Shown one piece after another: positions 11,778 to 23,618 of a stretch of 64,000 nt of DNA (position 1 is the first letter of the stretch; each line of letters starts with the position of its first letter). The DNA is from Bryum argenteum. Its lineage: Eukaryota > Streptophyta > Bryopsida > Bryales > Bryaceae. The stretch spans positions 8,204,001 through 8,268,000 of the forward strand of contig CM073321.1 of assembly GCA_037043015.1 (NCBI GenBank), in the 5' to 3' direction. Position numbers and translations under genes: made by a program. Below the pieces are notes generated by a model. It was not told the origin of the DNA. It did no database searches and saw nothing but the letters and a program-made list of their open reading frames with translations.

Positions 11778-12845
11778 CTAACGGTTCCAAGCGTAGAGGA
11801 CAATCATAATGTAAACCGCGGTGCGGCTGACACCGACTCCCACGTCTCGTACAAATTCCTTTTCATTGTATTTCATTGTTCTGGCGACTAACATCTCCCT
11901 CATCTCGGATCTATCTCCATTTTCAAGAAACCGGTAATGAATATTTAATTCATGGTCATTCCCGCCATTTCTCAGGCCAGGACCCATCATATAAATCTGT
12001 GTTCCACATTCTCTTCAGATTCCGTCTGACTTACAGTAGTAGCACTCGCCCATGCCATTCTCTGCAGAACATTACGTATTTTGATTTCATTGTGTCACGC
12101 AGTGTTTGTGTGAACGGAGTTGATGCTGGAGTTAGGGTTCTTCTAGTTGGGGGAGACAATCTTTTGTATCGGCAGCAAAGTGTCGGCGGTTCAATCTGGA
12201 GTTGATGGCTACTTGCTACTCATCTTGAAATTTTAGTTCGACGTGTTTCCAAGAACTTGCGATTTCGGCATCAGACATCTGCTGCACAAGACGACCTCGC
12301 CGCTGATTGAGGTACATTGCTCAATATCCAGTACCAATCTTGAAGTTGTCATTAGAATAGCTAGTGGATTCTGTAATCGTGTCTTAGTACTAGATTGCAT
12401 TATATGCCAGAGGAAGTCATCACAGTCCTCTTAGTCATTCTTCATGAAAAGGTCTGGTTGAGTTGTAATTGTTCTGCATAATCAGTAAACACTCTTAGGT
12501 CGACCGACGAAAGATCTTCTATAGAATCTGTGAGAAGGATGATCAGAGCAAGCTCAAGATTATAATAGTTGTCGTGGAATTGTTGTGGTGTAATTCATAT
12601 TATACCTTGATTGGAACAGAGTAAGCCTGTGAGTATCTGAATTGAGTGCCCATCATATGATAATGGCATTCACAGGTTTCAGAGCTTTCTTCATCTGCCC
12701 CAATCTCTTCTGTTATTACGGCCATTTCTGCATAGGTGATTTGGTTGTAGTAGCTCATGAATTCTCGGAAGTGGATCTCGAGTTTGAGTTTCTGCAGTTC
12801 TACTATTTTCGTGTTATGACAGAGGGCTGTACGGATGGTTTCCAA
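11778..12845 (-). pseudogene. Unrecognised minus-strand exons upstream of gene B
   Basis: Three coding-like blocks lie on the minus strand. 12845-12600 starts with ATG, encodes 80 residues (METIRTALCHNTKIVELQKL onwards, Glu-rich, helical) and ends at a donor-like AAG|GTATAA. A block near 12430-12240 reads EDCDDFLWHIMQSSTKTRLQ onwards. A third at 11990-11778 encodes 70 residues ending VYIMIVLYAWNR. Intermediate frames contain stops. I do not recognise a family. They may be remnants of a further gene in the element or of an older insertion. Confidence 0.3.
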
Positions 12846-13063
12846 CGCTTAGTTATCAATATTGAGTAATCGGAGGTAGAATACTTCTTACTTAATTAAC
12901 ATTTTACTCCCCACCCACCCTATTTGCAGGCTGAGCATCAGTGGGAATTCGATCACCTCGAATCACCCGGCCTGCATGAACTGATGCTTTGACAGTATGG
13001 CAACCATTTCCTGTTGCGCGTATCTCTGACTCGATGCAGCGTTGACTGTCTCCTTTGCTTAGG

Positions 13064-13677
13064 TATCGGGCGATCCCCCGATAGACCCGACGAGGCTGTT
13101 GTTGATACCATCATCGGGCGATCCCCCGATACACTGGCTTGACTGTTGAGATTGCAATCACCGAGGATATCCTCGACTGTGGGTGGATTGATCCGTTGTC
13201 GATTGCATCGAGCGGTCCCCCGATACACCCGACGAGGTTGTTGTTGATGCTAACATCGGGCGATCCCCCGATACAGTGGCTAGAATGTTGTGATTGGAAT
13301 TACCGAGGAAATCATCGACTGTGGTTCGACTGATCCTTTGACGACAGCATCGGGCGGTCCCCCGATAAGTAAAGGAGATTCTTCTGGGGGCCATCATCGC
13401 GCGATCCCCCGATAAGGTCCCATTGAATGCGAGTAGTAACAACGATCTAGTGAGAGCCCGCATCGGGCGATCCCCCAATACGCGGAACAAGGTTGTTGCG
13501 ATCGGACACATCGAGCGATCCACCGATACACCTCGGGGATATTCGGTGACCGCCAAGATCCGTCGAGACTACCATCATCGTGACGAGTGCAACATTGTTT
13601 TATCAGCCTCGGTCGACCGTGACATTCCAGCGTTGATACCATACCCCTACTGAGCTGCATCGGGCGAGCGCCCGATA
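13064..13677. repeat. Palindrome array immediately upstream of gene B (142-bp units)
   Basis: Copies start at 13064, 13112, 13206, 13254, 13348, 13395, 13461, 13509 and 13658, mostly of the form CATCGGGCGATCCCCCGATA. The first six form three 142-bp units, each with palindromes 48 bp apart. The copy at 13658-13677 (CATCGGGCGAGCGCCCGATA) is near-perfectly symmetric. The array ends about 80 bp before the first ATG of gene B, so it may sit in its promoter or first intron. Confidence 0.85.
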
Positions 13678-13756
13678 TACGTTTGCGTCGGGTAGCTTTT
13701 CTAATTCTGGTTGGGTTAGTGGAAGCAGTTCACACGACAATTTGTACCGGAATGGG

Positions 13757-16700
13757 ATGGATGTCACACTTCTTTATCCTGGGATCGGCGAGGTTGGGTC
13801 TGGTTTCATTCTTGATGCCCATCCTGCTGGCGACTGGAGGGGTGTTGAGCTGCATGGCAACAATAATGAGTATGTCTTGCTACGGCCATCCGAGATCATT
13901 CCACAATTTTCGGATTTGCCCATCGATCCACGCCAAGTTGGTGTTACTGTGCTCGGCCAGGCAGTTGATAAGTCTGTGCTTTGGAAAGTCCTGGACTTGA
14001 TGATTCCACCGGAGGATTCCCACACTGATGATACTGATGAGGGTGTGGACTCCCCTTATATTGCAAGATCCCAGTGGGTAGGACACGAGGTAATGCGAAA
14101 AGGGGATGGTGGTGATGTCATAGCGTCGGGGAGAATTAATTGTTGCGACTCCAGTGACCCCTACCAGGATGGTGTTCTTGGTGAGGACAGTGTGGGTGTC
14201 ATTGTACTTCAGGTGATGACCGGTGATATTATGTCCATTATGACGCATCAGAAGTGGCCCCTCTCAGAATGCTTTTTCGCATTCAGTGATCGATCCCTGA
14301 CTGACACACTTCATCACTTTGCGTCCCTGCCCGAAGTCGTCGACCCTGACGCGTATATGGGGGGGATTCAGAAACCTCCCTATCGATTTGTCAGCAGGAA
14401 GCGCCGTGAGAGTCCAGTCATTTCCATGTACACGAAAATGACGGGAGATAGCGAGATTCGTCAAATTAGCGCGGAGAAGTGTTGCGACTTACGGTGTTGC
14501 CAACGATTTCCCTGGTCACATACTCGCTCCGTTAGACAGTTGTTCTATCTAAAAGAGTATCAGGACAGGCGTGAGTACTGCATCGCTGCTGGGGGACAAT
14601 TGCACTCCAAACCGGGGGTCAGACTGAAGTTCATGACTCTAATGGGACTTGAGGTGTGCACTACGGCGTGGTATAAAATCCATGGTATCGCGAAATCGAC
14701 GTTCCATGGATTCATTCGAAACTTCAAGGAAGGTGTTCTTTCTGGTCAGCATGGAAACAAAGGTATCAAGCGTCCCCGCATCGGGACGGTTCAAGCAATG
14801 GGCACCATCGCAGCCATTGTGTCTGAGAACGCTGATCAGATGCCTAATCAAATGCGCGGAACTGGAAAACCCCGCCGAATCGACACACTGAAGTATCTTC
14901 CGGCCCTTAACAACTGGACGAAAGTCCACTCCGACGTTAATGAGGTAAATTTTGACCTTCACATTGATATGTAGATTAGGTTGGGATGGGCCGATCGCCC
15001 CATGCCAGAGCGAGGTTTCATGGTCTACGTCAGTGTAGTAATTTCTTTGCTTTGCTTGGATTTGTAAATGAGTCGACTTTTATCTAAATCGATTTATTTG
15101 AATTGTTACGCACACGAACCTTTCCTATGGCCTGCCGCCAGTCAGTCAGTCTGCGATTAGTCGAATCAAGACTAGCATGTTCAATAATGTTGCTATCAAA
15201 CCCGTTGGAAGTAGTTTCGCAAAATGTACCGAGTGCGACACCCTTCAGCAGTTTATTTCAAGGAGTCCGAATGGCAGTCCTGAGTATGTTTCATTCATGA
15301 AGCAGAAACTTTCTCATTTGCATCACCAGGCATTCTGTCGTCGGCTATATGCATCTTGGCGTGAAGAGTCAAAGCGGAATCCTCAAGAATATCTATGTGT
15401 GATTCATGACAAAATGGATACCGCTAAGACAGCTCTTCCACGGATGAGGACTACAACGAAGGCAACCTCTGGCTTGGGCCAGCTTCCAATGAACGTGACG
15501 GGAATGGTTGCTCATGGCCACAGTGACGGCGCCTACGCGCATTACTCACCGGACTGCTGGCCCTCCGATCCCAATGCCACGATTTCCTCTCTTGCAAAGC
15601 TGTTTAGGCAGCTTTTGGAGCCTCCACTTCGAGAATCGAGGGCGCTGTTTCCTCACCCTCCAGCTAATTCTCTCTTTGAAGCGTTGTTACGCGGAAAATC
15701 CCGGTGCATCGATGCCCTAACGGTCATGGATCCGAACAAGTTTACTGGCGCCTCTCCACTGCCTAGGAAACTGTATCTTCAGTTAGACAATTCCGCGAAG
15801 GACAACAAGAACAAGTACCTGATGTCATTTCTATCACTTCTGACGGCTAAGGGGGTATTCGAGGAAATTCAGGCTGGGTTTCTTTTAGTCGGACATACCC
15901 ATGAGGATATTGATGCGTACTTTAGCCATCTCTCGAAGGCTCTCAAGAGCAAGAATACCTTCGTGCTTGCAGACCTTATGAAAGCTTTCATGCAGTCTCA
16001 GGAATTGTCGTTCATGCCGGAGTTTGTGCAGGAAGTTGCAGATTTCAAGTCTTACGTCAAGGGTTACCAATGTGACGGAGCAAATCGACTGATTGGACTT
16101 GGGGAGATGCACCTTTTCAAATTCTATGTTGATTCGGACGGCTGGCCAGTAATGAGATGGAAGAAGTCAGCGGTGGATTCCCAGTGGCAACCGCATAACA
16201 AACCACCAATTCGTCTTTGGAAAGAGGACATCAACGGGCTACCTTTACTACCGTCCGGTGATCCGAACCCCGTTCCTTTTAAGCATATGTGGGGTTCCAA
16301 GGTTCCATCTGAGACGGGGAATCAAGCGAAGGCGCTTGATGCTGCAGCCAAAGCAACAGACCGACGGACTTTCATGATGCATGGAATTCGTAAGTACATT
16401 GAGTACTGGGAGAGTGGTCAGAGGAGGTGCTCAACGTTTGCTGCTGCATTTGAGCCATATGTCGAGTACTGGTCTCGGGTGCTGACAAAAATCCAGAAGC
16501 CTTTGCCCCCCACACCGTCTCGATTAGTTGAGGGCTTCTGGCCTCTTCACGATTGGCGAGGGCCCTTGTTCCCCGTTCCACGCCTGACTTTGCTTCCTGT
16601 GGATGTTACTCCGGAGGACGAGGATATCGAGGCATACTGCGGGCCTGCTAATGAGAGGCTTGAAGAACGATTTAACCCCTGGCGCCAGATCGCTCCCCTT

Positions 16701-17042
16701 TGGTGGATCCTCCTCCGACCTGAAGACCCAGCAGTTTGCCCTGTGTGGCTAGGTCGGGCAGTGTCCGCTGTTTGTAGAGACGAGGGTGTTCCTGAGTACG
16801 GGAAGTTTCTTATCCAGTATTGGGAGCCCCAGAACGCAGCGCGAGACATGGCAAAGAAGTACGAGAATTGTTGGTCTGCTAAGTGGGTTGTGGAGGATCG
16901 TCGTCCTGAGTGGATCGACGTTGGCGTCGTCTTGTATGCGTCATATTCGAAGATTAGTAACCCGAAGTCTCGTACTATTCTCAAGAAAAACAAAGCCCGT
17001 GCCCTGGACAACTTAACAAGAGCTAACGTAGCTGACCCTTGA
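13757..17042 (+). CDS. Gene B: DUF7869-like DDE/RNase H-type transposon protein
   Basis: Two exons, 13757-14944 (ending AATGAG|GTAAAT) and 15150-17042 (after GTCAGTCAG), join in phase 0 to give about 1,030 residues without a stop. Exon 1 has an unrecognised N-terminal half, then a block GIAKSTFHGFIRNFKEG that resembles the helix-turn-helix-like segment in this family. Exon 2 begins SAISRIKTSMFNNV and has FAKCTECDTL (CxxC), IHDKMDTAKTALP, LYLQLDNSAKDNKNKY and FLLVGHTHEDIDAYFS in that order. These are the three acidic motifs of the widespread DUF7869 protein family, which I interpret as a DDE/DDD-type RNase H core. The C-terminal 130 residues (WWILLRPEDPAVCPVWLG onwards) look like a small beta-rich reader domain. 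The start may lie further upstream if there is a 5' exon. This is the only large gene of the element with no visible lesion. Confidence 0.7.
14983..15006. repeat. Palindrome copy in the gene B intron
   Basis: A single copy (gatgggccgatcgccccatg) sits in the 205-bp intron of gene B, just as copies occupy the introns of gene A. Confidence 0.7.
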
Positions 17043-18415
17043 CGATGGCATACCTTCGTGGGGCTCAGTAAAGTACGTCATCGGGCGATCCCCTGATGTC
17101 AGATCTTCTTCTCAGAGCTGTCCCTGATGTCAGATCTTCTTCTGCACGCATTTCTTTGTGGGGCTGAGTGGCTTGTATCATCGGGCGATCCCCCCATGGC
17201 AGAGTTACTTCTCGTTGCTGACTCATAATGGAGGCTTCTCTTTGTGGGCCTGACTGTAGTGCACGATCGGGCGATCCCCCGATGACATATACATTTCTTC
17301 TTCTTTCACTGCCTATTCCTACATCTTCTTTATATCCTGTTTTTCTGATCAGCTATAGTTTTATTTTCATATATATCAATCTGTCCTACAGATATTTTTC
17401 TAGACTTGTTTTTCCCAATCAACATTACCTAGATTATACGTCTTGTAATAGCTCAGTTCATGAGTCTTATCTGTATCAAATTCCTTTTCATAACGTTTTA
17501 TTTTGAGAGTCTACCTAAATCACAATTTTATCTACACCATGACATTTCACCCTGCTTCTTCGAATATTGTATTCACGTACTAGGTCTTACCCTTACCTCT
17601 TTCACTTTCAGGAGCCTACTGCTTAACCCTGTCTTTTTCTTTTCTACTTCTACGGTGAACAAGGTAATTTGCTTACCTCTCTTTGCTTTTTTGCCTTAAT
17701 TTCTATAATCACAAGGCTATCCGTCAGTACTTTTGGCTTGATTCATTCATGCGTGTTGATCTTTGTCAAAGTCTTTGAGGGCGTCAAATGGTCTTATCAT
17801 ACGAACGATATTATCTCGGTCAGGATTGGTTTATGTCCTTCTTATGATCACAATTGATAATTAGCTAAGCTACTATTTTTTTCCGTCCCTAATGCATTGG
17901 TAGTGTTTTATTTATTACGTATTTCTCTCTTCAAGGTCCTCTCTTCTACTGTCCTTCGGGGCGTCCACCGATCACTTCTTATATTATGGAATTGCATTAT
18001 TTTAAGGCCCACTAACAATGGTTGCGCCTAATAATCCATTGTTTACGCCTTGTCCTCTTTAATTACATGAAGACTCATCATGAGCAGTCGTCTCCTTCAG
18101 TACTTCAGTCCTTATGATGGCTCCCATGATTACGCGTGCCGCCCGCCGCCGTCATCGATCCTGGAGTGGTCCTCATACTGCCTGATGTTGGAGTCGACCT
18201 TTCTCTATATTTGGAGCTTCTCTTCCCAAATCCATGCTGCCATTTAGGATATGCTTCATTGTGTTTTTCCTCACTCCTCTGCAGTCCGTCTAGAATTCTA
18301 CTCTTGGTAGGCAGTTAACTTTCTAGTTCTCTTGTTCATTCCTTTCAGAAGAGGCGACAAAACTCGCACCGAAGAAGTTCCGACTTGAGTTCCTACACTT
18401 CCTTATTTCTGAATC
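17043..18415. other. T-rich spacer between genes B and C with palindromes
   Basis: Palindrome copies lie at 17079-17098, about 17178-17199 and 17264-17284, each in a similar local context containing ttctttgtggggct. The remainder (17290-18415) is pyrimidine-rich and I see no supported gene in it. Confidence 0.6.
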
Positions 18416-19012
18416 ATGTCTTCTTCGTTTTCCACTCTTGCAAAGCGTGGCGAAAGTATAGAATCTCAGGTGATCTGCTTACTTCTGCTCTTGTTCTCTA
18501 GTTTCAAATTCTTTTTTCTGTATTCCGTGCACACTCACTCTCGCTATCTTATATCAGATTGATGACCGTCAACTAAGCTGATTGATTTGTTTCGGTGTTT
18601 GTAGATGGATCCGTCGTTCGTCGCTACATTCGCAGATTTCATTCTGCAGTCTATCCATACAGACTGTGTGTGGGATCCGGAATTTCAGTTCAACCTGGAC
18701 TTCGAGTCCTTGCAACTCATCGTCGACCTTGCTAGAACATGCTCACTTTTCAGGACTTAACTTCACACCCGTGTCGAGTATTTTGCTCTGAAATTAGACG
18801 TTTATTATGCAGCAATATCGCAGGTTCCATATTGGGTTTCTCCAGCTCAACAAGTTGTCTTCCAGGTGCGGACGATATGGTCTGACTTCAAGAAGTTGCA
18901 GTGTGGTCCTCAAGCTGCCTTCTATCGAAGTGTCTACGTTCACAAGCCATTAGCTGAAATGAGCCCTGAAGAGCTCATGTCGCTCCATGAAGTATTACAG
19001 CGATCAGTGTAA
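18416..19012 (+). pseudogene. Gene C: small unknown protein, two exons, one in-frame TAA
   Basis: Exon 1 (18416-18469) starts ATG and encodes MSSSFSTLAKRGESIESQ, ending CAG|GTGATC. Exon 2 begins after GTTTGTAG at 18605, in phase 0, with MDPSFVATFADFIL and ends at TAA 19010-19012. The frame is open except for TAA at 18758-18760; before and after it the composition is that of a real protein (VEYFALKLDVYYAAISQVPYW; MSPEELMSLHEVLQRS). Without the stop the product would be about 153 residues, acidic and helical. CAA to TAA would explain the lesion. I do not recognise the family. Position and palindromic surroundings suggest an accessory protein of the element. Confidence 0.5.
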
Positions 19013-20160
19013 TGAATTTCATTTCCGTTTATATAGATAGCTTAAAAGTAGCTATCAAACTTTGTTTTTTGTCCAGTGCCCAAACTGTTTCATGGATGTT
19101 GGTTTCTGTAATTTATATATGCATACTTAGTACCGCTCAATCCATTCGTATTACGTATTCAAGTGAAATCCACCGTATTTTAGTACAATGAATGACGATA
19201 AATTCATGCTCAGCAGTCTCACTTATACCTAGGGGGATCCACCCATATGTAATTGTGCACCAGTTTGTTTCGTTCTTGTGAATTTTTTATGTTTTCCTAA
19301 TTCTATTATACTATACTGCATCGGTGGATCCCCCCATGTCAATTGTAGACTACGTTCGCTTTTGTGACCGCAATTGCTTCCTGTCAGATGATGCGATTTG
19401 CTCAAGGCGATTCGATGGTTCCAATACTTAAAGATGAAAATGACACTTGCCATGGGGCGATCGCCCGATGTCATGTACTCCAACTTTGTATTTTTTTTCC
19501 TTTCGTACTGCTTATCTTTTGTACTAGTTTTCTGTCGCCTAGAATATGGCCTTTTCTTTCTACCCCACTCATGCAGTTCATGTATTATAGCTAGCTGTGT
19601 TTGCCCCCCTGCTTTTGGTTTGTTCCCCCATTTTGTGAAAATTACGTAATGATGCCAATTTCCTTATCTGTGTCGGGGGATCGACCCATGTGCATCAAGT
19701 TTAATGGTCATTTCTTGTTTTCCTTCTCTAATTGCCTTTCTTTTCTTTTATTATGCACTTCATTTTGTGCAAAAGATCGGTGTTTCTTGCTTCGCGAAAT
19801 AGGTACTCGTAGTTCTGTATCTTGTCGATGTTACACTTATACTTCTCAGAACCCACCGCTGCTATGGATTTGGTGCCTTACTCTTTTGTCTTCATAATGT
19901 CGTAACTTTATTTCTCCCACTTTGCTATGTGCACAATACAAGTCTTAATTTTTCAAGTCTTCTTCTTAAGACTATCCACTACTGTAATTTACTCCTCCAA
20001 CCACAATTACAGATCGGTGGATATCTCGATCTATCCCATCATTTTTTTCTTTCTCTTCTTAACCAATCCAATTCCTCACTGAATTACTTCCTAAATTTAC
20101 GACCTTAGTGCCTCAGGCTTCCTAACTACCATTGCATCGGGTGATCCATCCATTCATGCC
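19013..20160. repeat. Dispersed palindrome copies downstream of gene C
   Basis: Copies lie near 19208-19228, 19319-19338, 19450-19473, 19670-19690 and 20134-20155, with CATG or CATCGG ends and ggatcc or gcgatcgc centres. No gene is supported. A short hairpin (ATATGGACT, 6-nt loop, complement) lies at about 20179-20202. Confidence 0.65.
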
Positions 20161-20339
20161 ACTTTTGGTGCTACTTAAATATGGACTGGGGATAGTCCAT
20201 ATATACTTAAATAGTGCATATACAAAATAAATTGTTTAAGATAAATATTTCAAAGTTTTTCGTTTTACAAAATTAGATTACAATAGAATTAAAAGAAACC
20301 ATATTTAACAGGATGAAGCTTTTCTTATTTTGATATCGC

Positions 20340-20678
20340 AAACTGTTGCCCATTTCGTTTTTTTCTTACCTCCGCGCTGCATTCTACCCCGCATCTCACT
20401 AACTTTCATACATTTATCCTTAGTGAAAATGGAATCCCTTGTCAACGTGGCACTTTGATGTCTATCGGGATGTCTTCAAAAACATCTGCACAGACATCCA
20501 TGTCTCCACCAACATCTTTTTGTTTGGTGATGTCTTCATGCCCTTCCAATCCAAAATGTGCCCCTTAGACGTACAGACATCCTCCCGTATTCGAAGACAT
20601 CTTTTGAGACAGTAAGACATCACAAATTATATTAGATATCGCAGAAGACATCGCAAATATCACGGGTTTCTTATAGTG
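20340..20678 (+). mobile_element. CACTA-like right terminus with gacatc subterminal repeats
   Basis: Read on the minus strand, the end is CACTATAAGAAACCCGTGAT, a CACTA-type terminal inverted repeat, preceded inwards by many GACATC/GATGTC subterminal motifs. The 340 bp is homologous to the right end of the complete element at 22525-25812 (shared blocks tgcccat..., aatccctt..., cgtggcaactttgatgtct-like). No left end is recognised between here and the palindrome region, so this is either the right end of the large gene A/B/C element or a truncated copy. It interrupts a coding frame on its right side. Confidence 0.6.
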
Positions 20679-20699
20679 ACCTTCTGCACCACCTCACTG

Positions 20700-21345
20700 A
20701 TTATGTGGTGTGACCCGATCCTCTGCTTCCCCTCGTAACTCGACAGAAATCGACTTCATCAGCTTGATTGTGCAAGTCGTGGGCTTGTCCGGATTGAGGA
20801 TTGGCACCCGAAACAGGAGTAGCCTCTACTCCTGGTAGCTCTTGCAATGATTGAGCTTGAAGCCATCTTTGGTGTCGAGCGGCCTCCGGAATCGACTCCT
20901 TAGCCCCTCGTCTCCCTTCTTCGTGACATATCCCACATCCGAGTCAGGATACCGGTAGGTCGCTTTCCACTGCCGCAGCATCCAGTTCTCCGGATTGCCA
21001 CGCAGCTTGTGATCCCGGTATTCTTTTGGCCACAGCTTGATGTCCGTCTCCTTGATGATCTTTGGGTCCGTAATGTCGCAGTGAACGCTGAAGAACTCGT
21101 CGCAGTCCATTTGGGTGAGATCCTCCCGCGGCCTCGTCTCGTGCTTCTTACTACGCGGAAAATCCGATTTCACCATTTTGATGGGAATCGGTTTCACCAC
21201 CCTCCATGGCGAATCATCTCTCTTCCGCATCATTGTGCGGCAGTACTTCCTCTTTGATTGGACTCCTAGCTCTCGCTCAAAACTCTCTTCTCTCTCCGAA
21301 CTCTGCTTCGCGTAAACTCTACTCTTCTGAACACCGACTGAAACA
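20700..21345 (-). pseudogene. Unknown coding exon cut by the CACTA-like end
   Basis: On the minus strand an open frame begins near 21345 after TTATTTCAG and passes through MMRKRDDSPWRVVKPIP (ATG at 21233) to a TAG at 20828-20826. The same frame then continues with protein-like sequence (FRVPILNPDKPTTCTIKLM) to about 20705, next to the element end at 20678. The product is basic and hydrophilic, with no domain I can name. The TAG can be a CAG that changed. The exon is probably part of another transposon or a lineage-specific gene. Confidence 0.35.
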
Positions 21346-22524
21346 GCTGAAATAAAAAATGGGTGTGCAATCTACGCGTGTGGAAGTAAAGGTGCACTCC
21401 GGGCGTTTGAATTGCTCGTGGAGTGGGAGTAATTGGTGTCGGCAACACTTAAAAGCAGCAATCTCAACATTTCCGGTCGCGCCGCCATTCCGACTCCCCT
21501 GATAGTACACCGGCTACTACTCCGGCTGTAAGGACCTATCCGGATCGTACGACTGACAAACCCAGGGAAACCGGGTTACGGGTTTTCCGGAAGACCTAAT
21601 AATCTACGAAGGTCAACCGGGTTGGCCCCCATACTAAGGAACTACTAATTGACTAGTTTTAGCCATCCAGTCTTTATTCCTATCCATTAAAATTTTATTT
21701 TGAACCCTAAACACACAACAAAATTCAAAATTTTGGAGAACAAGGTTCGAAATATGGCCCAAACAATGTGAAAGACCGGCTATGTCTTCAATGTAATAGG
21801 TTAGTCATGTTTAAGTCCACATGAAGTGGTACTATGGATTTAGATGTTAAATCTAGACAGATTGCAATCATTGCAGTATCGTGCGGTCATGGTTACGGCA
21901 ATCTCCAAATGTGACTTGGAACCCTAAAGTAGACGTGTTGCTTCTGTATTATGAACTTAAGGCCTTGTTTCAAGTGTGTTCAGCTTGTTGTGGGTTTGTT
22001 TTTTAGCCTAACTGTTGTTGTGACGAAAGCTAGGCGGGGGAAAGAGGTACTCTAGGAAGAATTGCCGCTCCGTCAAAGTAGCCGTTTGGCTATGCATGAG
22101 AATGAGCAATTCTAGGGTTCACTGACGCAAAAGAAGTGCTCTCGTCAACGTTTAGCAATGTCAAGTTTCGACGGAGCCGTGGCGGACTGCTCCGACGACT
22201 TGAGATCAAAGGAACTCCACGATATCGCAGGTAAGACTTGCGCGCATGTCATGTCCAACCTACCTATCCGTAGGTTTTTCAACTTTTGCAATATTGCTAT
22301 CGTAAGGAACGTAGCGCCTATGAAAGACATAAGAAGTTCCAAGATATTTTCCTACAATAGTACTTACTTTTTGTATCCAATCTTTGTCAGTCATTACTGT
22401 AAGGTTATATGGGGTATTTCTCCAACATCGCTCCTGACACTCCATATCCGGCCAGATAAAGGTTTGAGGCCCGAATCGAAGGAGGAGAAGAGATCTCCTG
22501 TTCAGACAATGAAGCGGACGCAAT
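21346..22524. other. No supported gene
   Basis: Unique-looking sequence between the unknown exon and the non-autonomous CACTA element. Short ORFs occur on both strands but none shows a domain, repeated structure or convincing splice context. Confidence 0.5.
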
Positions 22525-23618
22525 TAGTGTAAGACAATCCTGTTTTTTCCTATGTCTAAATCTAATGTCTATGATGTCTAAACCTAACGCGTTCACATTA
22601 AGGAAGTGGATGTTGGACATTTTAACATCCAAGACATCAAGTTTAACACCAAAGACATCAAGTTAGACATCTAAAATTATCTAAAGACATCAAAGTTAGA
22701 TGGTAACTTTGAGAGCGTAAAACGTATGCGACATAGGTGACACATCAGCGCCATGTGCATGGGCAGTGCCACATGGCAATGAATTACATTCTGATGTGGA
22801 CTTTTTGGTGCTCACGTGGAATGTGATGTGTCGGCGCCAAAATCCTACGTGGACCGATAAAAATCCGACGTGGCACCCAGGGAATCCGACGTGGCACCCG
22901 GGAAATCCAACGTGGAATCGAGGAAAATGGCGTGGCATGCCATGTCAGCAACGTATTGGGGGGTTTTAGGGTCAAATGACGTTGATGTTAGACATCACTT
23001 TAGACATCAATGTCTCTTGCTTCATGTCCCTAGTGGCTAGGACGATGTCAATATGGATGTCTCTAGTGCGTAGAATGATGTTTAGGTTGATATCCTTCTT
23101 AAATTTGTGATGTTTGCTTGGATGTTTGTAGCGACATCCCGTAGAACATCGATGTAAACGTTTTGTGTTAGACATGATGTTTGCAACAATGTTACTGTTG
23201 ATGTGTTCTAGGCATATGAAAGGACATCTAGGATGACATTTATAGATGTTTATATAGTCATCAGAACCGTAATCTACAGATGTCTCACATAACATCAATA
23301 GTATACATTGTCACATCAAAAAGTGTGAGTCAAACATATATTGCTAAGGTCATTAGAACCTCAGATAACACAAAACTAGAGTATTTACTAAAACTCCTGT
23401 CAACAACTATATATACTAAGCACCGACAATCCGAACACCGGAAGCCCCTCCACTACCATCGCTTGTTGTCGATACCTAAACATCCTTGCAGACATCATCA
23501 TAGACATCTTTTACAACAAATCAAATACAACAAATATTAGGGTTTTGTCCACAACAAATCAAATACTAAAAGTCCTAGGGTTTCTTGTACATGATGCTTT
23601 TGAAATCCAGTACCTCTT

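Larger units (their letters stand above)
1..20678. mobile_element. Large multi-gene element (genes A, B, C), left end outside window
   Basis: I group this stretch as one element because three gene blocks are linked by the same palindromic motif family, which is dense from about 215 to 20153 and not seen elsewhere in the window. Gene A on the minus strand (7757-450) and gene B on the plus strand (13757-17042) diverge from a central AT-rich gap; gene C follows gene B. Gene B is of a DDE/RNase H type often found in eukaryotic transposons, which supports mobility. A CACTA-like right terminus ends at 20678 just past the last palindrome; whether it belongs to this element or is a separate fragment cannot be settled, because the left end and its 3-bp target duplication are not in the window. 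Superfamily assignment is therefore open. Confidence 0.4.

Noticed and set aside
16547-17011. 154-codon minus-strand ORF over gene B exon 2
   Set aside because: Antisense shadow of a strongly supported coding exon with no domain of its own.
20179-20202. Hairpin considered as a terminator
   Set aside because: Nuclear eukaryotic context; no T-run rule applies and no gene ends there.
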